Part shown: positions 7,987 to 14,596 of the stretch, piece after piece
Layout of the letters: every line of letters starts with the position of its first letter
Numbering within the stretch: the first letter of the stretch is position 1
NCBI GenBank assembly: GCA_946627565.1
Contig: CAMOVR010000023.1
Location: forward strand, 1-32,071
Length of the DNA: 32,071 nt
Reading direction: 5' to 3'
Source: an uncultured Clostridia bacterium
GTDB taxonomy: Bacteria; Bacillota; Clostridia; Christensenellales; Aristaeellaceae
Position numbers and translations under genes: made by a program
Notes under the pieces: model-generated
Databases searched by the model: none
What the model was told of the DNA's origin: nothing
What the model saw: the letters and a program-made list of their open reading frames with translations, nothing else

Positions 7987-9393
7987 ATGAAACGCTTTCT
8001 GACTGTCCTGATCCTCCTGCTGGCCCTGCCTCCCCTGGTGCTCTCCTTCTGGGTTTTTGCACTGCCTCCTGCCTTTGACGAATCCTTCATGGGGGAACTC
8101 AAGTACAAAACAGAGAGGCTGAAAAACACGGATGGGCCCCGCATCATCCTCCTGGGCGGCAGCGCTGCAGCCTTCGGGGTCAGCACAACCCTGCTGGAAG
8201 AGGACCTGCCGGGCTTTCACGCAGTGAATTACGGCATGTATGCAGCCCTTGGCACCACTGTCATGCTGGACCTGTCCCTGCCCCTCATCCGTCCCGGGGA
8301 CCTGGTGGTGCTCATGCCCGAGCAGAACCGCCAGACCCTGTCTGACTATTTTGACCCCGCCATCTTCTGGCAGGGGGCGGACGGATACCCGGCCCTGCTT
8401 TCATCCCTCTCCGGGCCTCATCTTCTTAAGACCCTGGCAGCCCTTCCCTCCTTTGCCGGCCTCAAGGTCCGCACCCTCCTGTCCCATACACCCCTTCAGG
8501 ACTCCGTCTATCTCCGGACCTCCTTTGACAGCCGGTGCGACATGGTTTCACCCCTGCGGGAGGAAAACATCATGGAAGGGGGATACGACAGCACCACGCC
8601 TGTGCGCTTTGACCGGGATGAGCTGGACCCTGCCTTCCTTCAGGCTGTTGCCGCCTATGTCCGTGCCGTCCGGGAGCGGGGCGCGGACTGCGTCTATATG
8701 TTCTGCCCCATCAATGCCCTGGCGGTGACAGGAGAAAACACGGCGGAGAGTTTCTGTGAAGTCCTGCTTGAGACGCCGGAGATAGAAGTCATAGGGCGGC
8801 CCGGTGACAGCATCATGGACCCCGGATGGTTCTACGACACCAACTTTCACCTCAATGCCGCCGGACAGAGTGTATACACCCGCCTGGTTTCGGAGAATCT
8901 GAAGGCATACCTGGGGGACAGCCGGCCCTCCGCCATCTCCCTGCCTGTCATGCCGAAGCTGCGTTCCGCCTCAGGGTTTGCAGGAGACGACCGGGATGCG
9001 GACTGCTTTGTCTTTGAAGAAACGGACGGCAGTCTTGCTGTCTCAGGGCTTACGGATGCAGGGCTTGCGAAAGCCTCTCTCACCGTGCCTTCCTCCTTCC
9101 GGGGGCAGCCGGTCACCCGGATCCTGGAGGGGGCCTTTGCCGGATCAGGCCTTAAGGAAATCGTCATTCAGGAAAACATCCGTCTGATTCATGACGGTGC
9201 TTTCCGGGATGCCCCGCAGCTTTCGGTGATTCGCCTGCTTCAGGAAAGACCTGCCTGTACGGTGGGACAGAACCTGCTTTATGGGACAGATGCCCGGATC
9301 TATGTAAGCGATGCAGCCCTTTCCGCCTACAGAACCGATTACTTCTTCTCCCCCTTTGCCAACCGCATCCTGCCCGAATCCTCCCTCCCCTGA
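7987..9393 (+). CDS. SGNH-like extracellular protein with C-terminal leucine-rich repeat
   Basis: Second partner of the MBOAT, 468 residues, ATG 7987 with GGAGGG upstream. An N-terminal membrane segment (MKRFLTVLILLLALPPLVLSFWVF) anchors or exports it. The SGNH-like domain starts with IILLGGSAAAFGVS, where S59 occupies the nucleophile position, and ends with YDTNFHLNAAGQ, with D284 and H288. From about 338 the chain changes to a BspA/LRR_5 module (GQPVTRILEGAFAGSGLKEIVIQENIRLIHDGAF) that ends the protein near 468. The gene at 4591 carries a similar module, but in front of its SGNH-like domain. The gene is 38 bases after the MBOAT and most likely the last of the transcript. Acyl transfer or esterase activity is inferred from family and neighbours. 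Confidence 0.8.
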   Translation: MKRFLTVLILLLALPPLVLSFWVFALPPAFDESFMGELKYKTERLKNTDGPRIILLGGSAAAFGVSTTLLEEDLPGFHAVNYGMYAALGTTVMLDLSLPLIRPGDLVVLMPEQNRQTLSDYFDPAIFWQGADGYPALLSSLSGPHLLKTLAALPSFAGLKVRTLLSHTPLQDSVYLRTSFDSRCDMVSPLREENIMEGGYDSTTPVRFDRDELDPAFLQAVAAYVRAVRERGADCVYMFCPINALAVTGENTAESFCEVLLETPEIEVIGRPGDSIMDPGWFYDTNFHLNAAGQSVYTRLVSENLKAYLGDSRPSAISLPVMPKLRSASGFAGDDRDADCFVFEETDGSLAVSGLTDAGLAKASLTVPSSFRGQPVTRILEGAFAGSGLKEIVIQENIRLIHDGAFRDAPQLSVIRLLQERPACTVGQNLLYGTDARIYVSDAALSAYRTDYFFSPFANRILPESSLP

Positions 9394-9507
9394 CCCGGCT
9401 TGACGGGCGGTACCGTTTCCCGGATAATCTTCTCAGCATATTTTAGAATTTATCCGGAAAGCATGTCCGGAACCTTCAGGATTTACACACAGGAGGTGTT
9501 TATACAT

Positions 9508-10125
9508 ATGTCTGAGCGGGACCTGCTCCGCAGCGCCCAGCTTGGGGATACCCGGGCCTTTGAAGCGCTGGCCGAACCCTGTGAGAAAATGGTCTGGGGC
9601 GTCTGCTGGAAGATGATGCAGAACCGGCAGGACGCGGAAGATGCTGCCCAGACGGCCATGCTCAAGGCCTGGGAGAAAATCGGGACCTTCACCGGGAATG
9701 CTGCCTTCTCTACCTGGCTGTACCGGATTGCCGTCACCACCTGCATGGATGCCCTCAGGCGGCGGAATGTCCGGGATGCCGCTTCCGTGGACGCCCTGTC
9801 TGAAAGCGGTTTTGACATACCCTCCCCTGACCCCCTTCCCCCGGAGCAGTTGGAGCAGAAGGAAAGGAAAGAGCGCCTTCTGTCTGCCCTGGCCCTGCTC
9901 GCAGACGAACAGCGCCTGCCCCTGCTTCGCTTTTACATGGACGGGAAATCCTACGAGGAAATTGCGGAGGAATCCTGCCTGCCCCTTGGCACCGTCAAGA
10001 GCCGGATCTCCCGGGGACGGATCCAGCTGAAAAAAATTCTCAATGACATGGAAACAGAGGGAACAAACAACGGTTCCGTGCGTCACATCTTTACGAAGGG
10101 AGGACACGGAAATGACCTTGAATAA
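9508..10125 (+). CDS. ECF-type RNA polymerase sigma factor
   Basis: Sigma-70 family factor of the extracytoplasmic-function group, 205 residues, which directs RNA polymerase to a small regulon in response to an envelope or other signal. Region 2 is seen in LLRSAQLGDTRAFEALAEPCEKMVWGVCWKMMQNRQDAEDAAQTAMLKAWEKIGTF and FSTWLYRIAVTTCMDALRRR; region 4 in LPLLRFYMDGKSYEEIAEESCLPLGTVKSRISRGRIQLKK with a helix-turn-helix. ATG 9508 is chosen for AGGAGGTG (9491-9498); an upstream frame to 9400 is not conserved-looking. A TCCGGA-7-TCCGGA inverted repeat lies in the leader (about 9451-9470). The last 14 bases overlap the DUF4349 gene, typical of a sigma/anti-sigma pair. Confidence 0.93.
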   Translation: MSERDLLRSAQLGDTRAFEALAEPCEKMVWGVCWKMMQNRQDAEDAAQTAMLKAWEKIGTFTGNAAFSTWLYRIAVTTCMDALRRRNVRDAASVDALSESGFDIPSPDPLPPEQLEQKERKERLLSALALLADEQRLPLLRFYMDGKSYEEIAEESCLPLGTVKSRISRGRIQLKKILNDMETEGTNNGSVRHIFTKGGHGNDLE

Positions 10126-11455
10126 CTATGAAGTCCTCCTGGAGAAGATGCTCAGCGGTGAAACGCTGACACCGGAAGAGGAAAATGACATCCGGGAATA
10201 CGAAAGCAGCGATCCTGCCCTGAGGGAGATGCGCATGTCCCTGCAGGACCCTGCCTCAGAAATGGAGAAGGACCTTCTCTCCCTGGATTTAAACGTGCCG
10301 CCCCTTCCGGAAGGGTTTCACCAGGCCTGGGCCAGCCGTCTGAAGGAGACGGCTGCAGCCCCGAAGGAGGCAAACGGAATGAAGAAATTTTTCAGCAAAA
10401 GAAACCTTTCCCTGCTCAGCGCCGCGGCGGTCGTGATCTTTGTGATCGGGGGCACCGTGCTCACCCGGGACAGTCTGTCCTCCCGTGTGGAAAAAAACGC
10501 CGCACGCTCTGCTCCCGTACCCCAGCCTGCAGAAACCTCCCTCTACGTCCCCGCAGTCGGGGGAAGTGCGGACTACGGATACTCTTCCATGGCCACCGCC
10601 ATGACAGAAGACGCGGCGAAAATGGAAGAGCCGGAATATGAAGAAGACGTGGCAATGGAGGATGCGCTTGTAAACAGCACAGCAGCCTACAGCGCAGCTT
10701 CCTCTGATACAGCTGCTGGCGCGGCTGAAACGTCCAAGAAGATCATCCGCAACGGAAACCTGTCCATCCGCACCCAGCGTTTTGACGATGCCCTCTCAAG
10801 CCTTCAGTCCCTGTGCCTTTCCATGGGGGGCTGGATCTCCTATTCCTCCAGCTACGAAGGATACAACGGGCTGCGCCACGCCACCCTGACCCTGCGCATC
10901 CCTTCCGACTCCTTTGATGCCTTCATGCAGGAGAGCGGCAGCACCGGAAAGGTGCTGAGGCGTGAGGAAACAGCCCAGGACGTGACCGCCTCCTACCGGG
11001 ATACCCAGACCCGGCTTGAGACCCAGCGGGCCCTGATGCAGCGGCTCCAGAACATGGTGACGGAGACGGCGGAACTGTCGGACCTTCTGGACCTGGAAAG
11101 GGAGATTGCGGATACCCAGTACCAGATTGACTCCCTCCAGGGATCCCTGAACCGGACAGACCAGCAGGTGGCCTATTCCACCATCGACATCTCCCTTGAC
11201 GAAGAGAAGGTCCAGGAAAAGGTTCAGGACCCGGAACTCACCCTCTTCCAGCGCATTCAGGCAGCCTTCTCCCTGGGCATCGAATCCGCCGGGGAATTCC
11301 TGACGGACATGCTCCTGTTCCTGGTTGCCACCCTGCCCTTCCTTCTTACAGCTGCCCTGGTGATCCTTCTGGCGGTGCTCCTTATCCGCAGAAGAAACAG
11401 GAACCGTAAGAAAGATAAGACAGACAGCGGATCTGCCGGCTCTCAGGATGCCTGA
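10112..11455 (+). CDS. DUF4349 membrane protein, probable anti-sigma factor
   Basis: 447 residues, ATG 10112 (GGGAGGA upstream), overlapping the sigma gene. The N-terminal 90 residues are acidic and cytosolic-looking (NNYEVLLEKMLSGETLTPEEENDIREYESSDPALREM), like the sigma-binding parts of anti-sigma factors, but lack the HxxxCxxC zinc motif. A first membrane segment follows (about 96-115, NLSLLSAAAVVIFVIGGTVL), then a low-complexity acidic linker, then the DUF4349 domain from about 210 (KKIIRNGNLSIRTQRFDDALSSLQSLCLSMGGWI, LRIPSDSFDAFMQE, VTASYRDTQTRLETQRALMQRL) with a coiled coil at about 305-355. A second membrane helix (about 400-430) and a basic tail end the protein. DUF4349 proteins are often encoded beside ECF sigma factors. 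The anti-sigma role is inferred from overlap and topology. Confidence 0.82.
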   Translation: MTLNNYEVLLEKMLSGETLTPEEENDIREYESSDPALREMRMSLQDPASEMEKDLLSLDLNVPPLPEGFHQAWASRLKETAAAPKEANGMKKFFSKRNLSLLSAAAVVIFVIGGTVLTRDSLSSRVEKNAARSAPVPQPAETSLYVPAVGGSADYGYSSMATAMTEDAAKMEEPEYEEDVAMEDALVNSTAAYSAASSDTAAGAAETSKKIIRNGNLSIRTQRFDDALSSLQSLCLSMGGWISYSSSYEGYNGLRHATLTLRIPSDSFDAFMQESGSTGKVLRREETAQDVTASYRDTQTRLETQRALMQRLQNMVTETAELSDLLDLEREIADTQYQIDSLQGSLNRTDQQVAYSTIDISLDEEKVQEKVQDPELTLFQRIQAAFSLGIESAGEFLTDMLLFLVATLPFLLTAALVILLAVLLIRRRNRNRKKDKTDSGSAGSQDA

Positions 11456-11463
11456 TAACGGGC

Positions 11464-11492
11464 TTGTCAGGCCCCGGTAAAGCGGGTACAAT
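11464..11492 (+). promoter_or_regulatory. Sigma-A promoter before the nucleotidyltransferase-like gene
   Basis: TTGTCA (11464-11469), exactly 17 bp, TACAAT (11487-11492), 18 bases upstream of ATG 11511. The -35 box is part of a 9-bp hairpin with one G-T pair (11450-11458 with 11464-11472) at the end of the preceding gene; that hairpin lacks a T run. The short distance makes a leader of about 12 bases, just enough for the ribosome site. Confidence 0.6.
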
Positions 11493-11510
11493 ACCCGGCG
11501 AGGTGATTTC

Positions 11511-12023
11511 ATGGCCCTGAAGGAGAAAGCCCTGAAACGGCTGTGCGGCAGACTGAATAAGGCCGGCATCCCCTACCTGCTGACAGGTGCGTGGATGCTC
11601 TCTGCCCGCGGTTTTGAAGATGCCTGGCACGGCTTTGACGTGGCTGTCCCGGGAAGCTGTGCCGAAAAGGCGGATGAAGTGCTGACAAAGCTTGGCATGC
11701 GCACCCCCGTCAGGGAGACAGAACGTTCCTGTGAGATTCATTACCATTTTGACGGCGCGGATATCACACTGCACGGCGGGTATGAACTGCCCGGGGACAT
11801 CCGCTTTGAGCCGCCCTTTGCCATGGATACCACGGTGGTCCTGGGCGAGGAAGTGCCCCTGATGACCCTGGAGGATGCCTTTGCCCTGAGCCTTCTTACC
11901 GGTCAGGAAAAAGAAGTGGAGCGCCTCCGCACCTGTCTTCTCACCCGGCCCTTCCGTCTGAGCCATCTCACCCAGGCCCTGGCCGCGCCAGGCATTCTGG
12001 CCCAGGTGCCTCAACAGGCCTGA
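11511..12023 (+). CDS. Nucleotidyltransferase-fold protein, probably catalytically degenerate
   Basis: 170 residues, ATG 11511 preceded by GAGGTGAT. The stretch GIPYLLTGAWMLSARGFEDAWHGFDVAV resembles the GGxAL...T-x-DID pattern of nucleotidyltransferase-fold (MNT/AbiEii-like) proteins, followed by VPLMTLEDAFALSLLTG, similar to the family's later helix. The GG/GS turn reads GA, and the DxD metal pair reads G-F-D, so one carboxylate is absent. That makes nucleotide transfer doubtful. I do not recognise a named family. Its own promoter and the following XRE/S24-like gene, 37 bases downstream, suggest a two-gene unit. Function unknown. Confidence 0.55.
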   Translation: MALKEKALKRLCGRLNKAGIPYLLTGAWMLSARGFEDAWHGFDVAVPGSCAEKADEVLTKLGMRTPVRETERSCEIHYHFDGADITLHGGYELPGDIRFEPPFAMDTTVVLGEEVPLMTLEDAFALSLLTGQEKEVERLRTCLLTRPFRLSHLTQALAAPGILAQVPQQA

Positions 12024-12060
12024 GATGGCCGCTGTCCAATAATCAAGGGAGGTAATACCC

Positions 12061-12804
12061 ATGTCCCGTCTTGGAGATCTTCTCCGAACCGAGCGTCTGC
12101 GCCAGAACCTGACCCCCAAGCAGGTGGCCAGAAAATGCGGCGTTTCCGAAAGCTATATCATTGCCGTGGAAAACGGCACCCGGATCATTCCGGACGACCA
12201 GGCCCGGCGCATCCTGAAAACCATAGGACTCAAGCAGCAGACCGAAGCTGACTTCTCCCTGGATGACATCGCATCCACGGTGGACCTTGCCCAGGCAAGC
12301 CCCAGCCTCAGCGATGCCGTCAAAAAGCCCAGGCCTGCGCCTGCCCCGGCTCCCAAACCCGCTGCACCTGAAAAGGTGGCCAGCACCGATGACAGCGTCT
12401 CCGGCAGCATCTGGCTGGATGCCCTGACCTCCGTGCTCAAGAACGTGCCCGTCATGAATGCAGTCATGCAGCCGGTGGACCACCGCCTGCTGCCCATCCT
12501 GCAGGGCCGGATCGAAGGGGCTGCCCCGGATAAGGTTTTCTATTTCCAGGTGCCCGACGACAGCATGCGGGGCTTCCGTCTCCATGCAGGTGACCTGGCC
12601 CTCATCGTCCCTGCCCAGAGCCCCATTGACGGAGCCGTCATGCTGGTGGAATACAACCACCACCGTTTCCTTAGGAAGATCAAGACACTGAACCACACCA
12701 CCTATCTTCTGCAGAGCTACGATAAGGAATACGATGCCGTCACCGTGAATCTCCATGAGCTTACCTGCCTTGGAAGAGTGGCCCGGGTGGAGTTTGTCCT
12801 GTGA
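12061..12804 (+). CDS. XRE-family regulator with S24/LexA-like C-terminal domain
   Basis: DNA-binding regulator of 247 residues, ATG 12061 with GGGAGGTAA upstream. The N terminus is a Cro/C1 helix-turn-helix (LGDLLRTERLRQNLTPKQVARKCGVSESYIIAVENGTR, about 4-42). A Pro/Ala-rich linker (about 90-112, PAPAPAPKPAAPEK) leads to a helical part and an S24 peptidase-like domain (VPDDSMRGFRLHAGDLALIVP, then DGAVMLVEYNHHRFLRKI). S168 sits at the LexA nucleophile; counting from it, the catalytic lysine position (37 residues on) holds R205, with K206 next to it. No Ala-Gly cleavage site is evident. It may therefore be a non-cleaving relative. Targets are unknown; no operator is evident nearby. Confidence 0.8.
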   Translation: MSRLGDLLRTERLRQNLTPKQVARKCGVSESYIIAVENGTRIIPDDQARRILKTIGLKQQTEADFSLDDIASTVDLAQASPSLSDAVKKPRPAPAPAPKPAAPEKVASTDDSVSGSIWLDALTSVLKNVPVMNAVMQPVDHRLLPILQGRIEGAAPDKVFYFQVPDDSMRGFRLHAGDLALIVPAQSPIDGAVMLVEYNHHRFLRKIKTLNHTTYLLQSYDKEYDAVTVNLHELTCLGRVARVEFVL

Positions 12805-12827
12805 TGGTTCCCCCATATTGATTTCAT

Positions 12828-12863
12828 GCAAAAAAGCAGCATGCGGCCATGCTGCTTTTTTGC
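12828..12863. terminator. Bidirectional intrinsic terminator
   Basis: Perfect 16-bp stem (12828-12843 with 12848-12863), loop CGGC, containing A6 on one side and T6 on the other. It serves the XRE gene on the plus strand and the convergent secreted-protein gene on the minus strand. Confidence 0.9.
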
Positions 12864-12882
12864 GTGTCAGCTGTTCTGTGCC

Positions 12883-13515
12883 TTACTTCTTTGCCTTTTC
12901 CACCCGGACAGGATGGAAATCCCGCCAGGGTTCAAAATCCTGCTTTAAGCCCTTTGCGTCCGTGTAGCTGTTATAGATGTTCCGTATATCCCCATGGGGA
13001 ATGTGCACCTGTGCCTTTACGGTTTCCTCCCCCGTATGAAAGACCACGGACCAGTCATCCTGCCGGCTCCCGGCCATGGCCTTGAGCATGGGCAGGGAGG
13101 TATCCGTCAGGAAGATCATGTAATCCTCATAATATGTGCCGTCGTACTCGCTTATGCGGGGCATAAGGTCAAATACATATCTCTGCTTTCCGCATTCCAG
13201 CGAGATGCTGTCTGCGCTCAGCTGCTCCCAGGTTTCCAGGGCCAGCGTCAGACGGATATACACCAGATCCCCTTCATCCGGCGTTTCCACATAATCCAGA
13301 AATGCCAGCAGCTGGGTGTCCTCCCGCTCCACTGTGCCTTCATAGGGCTGTCCAGCCGGCCGGATCACCGTATCAATGCCGTTGTCGTCCTCAAAAGTCT
13401 GAACCCCGTCCATTTCGAGGAGCACATCCGTGCGTACCTCAGATACAGCATATGCAGAAATAAGAAGAAGCGTACACAGAAAGAACACAAAGACGCGTAT
13501 TTTCAAACAAATCAC
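12883..13515 (-). CDS. Secreted protein of unknown function
   Basis: 210 residues from GTG 13515. The N terminus (ICLKIRVFVFFLCTLLLISAYAVSEV) is a signal peptide with a likely cut after AYA; there is no lipobox. The mature part is mixed alpha/beta and acidic, with the sequence SDxxLxMDGVQTFEDDNGIDTVIRP-like start and ends in EPWRDFHPVRVEKAKK. I recognise no family. A TTG at 13506 (three codons later) has a better-placed AGGTGAT ribosome site and may be the true start. A weak promoter (TATACT on the minus strand at 13556-13561) and a 7-bp hairpin (13531-13547, CGGGCAT/ATGCCCG) lie upstream. It is monocistronic and convergent with the XRE gene. Confidence 0.7.
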   Translation of the reverse strand: MICLKIRVFVFFLCTLLLISAYAVSEVRTDVLLEMDGVQTFEDDNGIDTVIRPAGQPYEGTVEREDTQLLAFLDYVETPDEGDLVYIRLTLALETWEQLSADSISLECGKQRYVFDLMPRISEYDGTYYEDYMIFLTDTSLPMLKAMAGSRQDDWSVVFHTGEETVKAQVHIPHGDIRNIYNSYTDAKGLKQDFEPWRDFHPVRVEKAKK

Positions 13516-13547
13516 CTGATTTCCTCATTCCGGGCATTTCATGCCCG

Positions 13548-13855
13548 TCATCCTCAGTATACCACAGGCCTGTCCCGGGGAACAGAAATATGTTTTTTCC
13601 CTTCCCTTGTTCACGGCCGGGAAACGCCTATGCAGCTATACTGAAACGAGTTTTTCACCGATGCGGATTCTTTTCCACCATAACACCTCTGACACGGAGA
13701 CAGGCGGCTTCCATTTTCGGTGTAAAAAAAATTTCCTGTGGGCCATATTATAATTCTTACAGGCCACTTTTGTACTTTTTCAGTACTTCCTTTATTTTTT
13801 GATGCTTTTTCAGTGTTTTTCATGCAAAAACCGCCTTAGTGCATGGTTTTCCTTC
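13548..13855. other. AT-rich intergenic spacer, no gene seen
   Basis: The stretch holds short open frames on both strands that lack ribosome sites. A symmetrical ATTATAAT (13747-13754) could be a -10 box in either direction, but no good -35 box pairs with it. It is more AT-rich and T-rich than its surroundings. Apart from the weak minus-strand -10 at 13556, I can assign nothing here. Confidence 0.6.
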
Positions 13856-13884
13856 TTGCACTTTCCCTTGACAGGTCTTATAAT
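13856..13884 (+). promoter_or_regulatory. Sigma-A promoter of the leader RNA / zinc-ribbon gene
   Basis: TTGCAC (13856-13861), 17-bp spacer, perfect TATAAT (13879-13884). A TTGACA inside the spacer (13868-13873) is too close to be the -35. The start site would be near 13891, about 243 bases before the ATG at 14134. Confidence 0.7.
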
Positions 13885-13890
13885 CCACAT

Positions 13891-14133
13891 GGTTGATTTT
13901 TTCGGGTCTGTGGTTGCAAGCCGATGCCAGTCGCAGGCAAAACGGTCCACGTAATCCATCCAAAGTGATGGGGAGCATGGTGCGGTCTAGGTGTAAGTCC
14001 GTCCGGGTTCACCCGAGAGAAGGGCGTGAGGGCGCGGATGCGTTGAGCAAACTTCCTGACGGCGTGTGTGGGGTCAAAAACCAGGTCAGCCGGGAGAATA
14101 AACCGATATCAAAATTTTGGGGGTTTCCTTACC
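13891..14133 (+). ncRNA. Candidate structured RNA or riboregulatory leader
   Basis: Long, GC-rich, non-coding-looking leader between a good promoter and the zinc-ribbon ATG, in contrast to the AT-rich spacer before it. Local helices I can draw: GTGG 13910-13913 with CCAC 13947-13950 enclosing TGCC 13925-13928/GGCA 13936-13939; CCATC 13956-13960/GATGG 13967-13971; CGGG 14004-14007/CCCG 14012-14015 with a TTCA loop; and CCGTC 13999-14003 with GACGG 14058-14062, which would close a junction. It lacks the hallmarks of TPP, T-box, tmRNA, SRP and RNase P RNAs that I checked by eye. It could be a large RNA such as the raiA motif of Bacillota, but I cannot confirm a family without a covariance search. 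The next gene has only a weak ribosome site (GGGGG, 10 bases before ATG). Confidence 0.45.
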
Positions 14134-14418
14134 ATGTACGAAGACAAGACGCTGGTTTGCAAAGACTGTGGCGCTGAGTTCGTATTCACCGCCGGTGAAC
14201 AGGAATTCTACGCCGAAAAAGGCTTTCAGAACGAGCCCACCCGCTGCAAAGCCTGTCGCGCAGCCCGCAAAGCCAGCAGGCCCGCTGCAGGTGCTCCCCG
14301 CGAGATGCATGACGCCATCTGCGCCAACTGCGGCAAGCCGACCCAGGTTCCTTTTATTCCCCGCGAAGATCGCCCGGTGTATTGCAGCGAGTGCTTCGCA
14401 GCGATGCATCGTGCTTAA
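14134..14418 (+). CDS. Small double zinc-ribbon protein
   Basis: 94 residues beginning MYEDKTLVCKDCGAEFVFTAGEQEFYAEKGFQNEP, the usual opening of a widespread Bacillota zinc-ribbon family. Two Cys4 sites are visible: CKDC (10-13) with CKAC (about 38-41), and CANC (about 66-69) with CSEC (about 87-90), joined by a basic/Ala-rich linker. Family members are small, cytosolic, probably nucleic-acid binding and without a defined function. ATG 14134 is the start because the family pattern begins there; an in-frame extension to GTG 14068 lies in the leader RNA. No strong ribosome site is seen, so translation may depend on the leader. A terminator follows at 14449. Confidence 0.85.
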   Translation: MYEDKTLVCKDCGAEFVFTAGEQEFYAEKGFQNEPTRCKACRAARKASRPAAGAPREMHDAICANCGKPTQVPFIPREDRPVYCSECFAAMHRA

Positions 14419-14448
14419 GCCATCGATCGCACGTTGACCTGACTCCAG

Positions 14449-14480
14449 ACGGCTCCGCCCTGCAGCGGGGCCGTTTTGAT
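14449..14480 (+). terminator. Intrinsic terminator after the zinc-ribbon gene
   Basis: 10-bp stem with one T-G pair (14449-14458 with 14465-14474, ACGGCTCCGC/GCGGGGCCGT), 6-base loop, followed by TTTTGAT. Confidence 0.8.
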
Positions 14481-14514
14481 ATATCTGTCCTGTCACGGCC
14501 CTACGTTTTCCATC

Positions 14515-14543
14515 TTGAATCCCTGCCCCAAACAAACTATAAT
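14515..14543 (+). promoter_or_regulatory. Sigma-A promoter for glnS-gltX
   Basis: TTGAAT (14515-14520), 17 bp, TATAAT (14538-14543). The start of transcription would be near 14550, 47 bases before the glnS ATG. No T-box is seen here, so the operon is not tRNA-sensed at this point. Confidence 0.75.
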
Positions 14544-14596
14544 GATTCAGCACTTTTTCGGTGCCAAAACCTGTTCCCGTCAGGAGGAAGACACGT

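Noticed and set aside
13747..13754. ATTATAAT as a promoter
   Set aside because: No matching -35 box at a suitable distance on either strand and no gene to serve.
13981..14010. GTGCG start as a group II intron 5' end
   Set aside because: There is no room for the ribozyme or a reverse transcriptase before the next gene at 14134.
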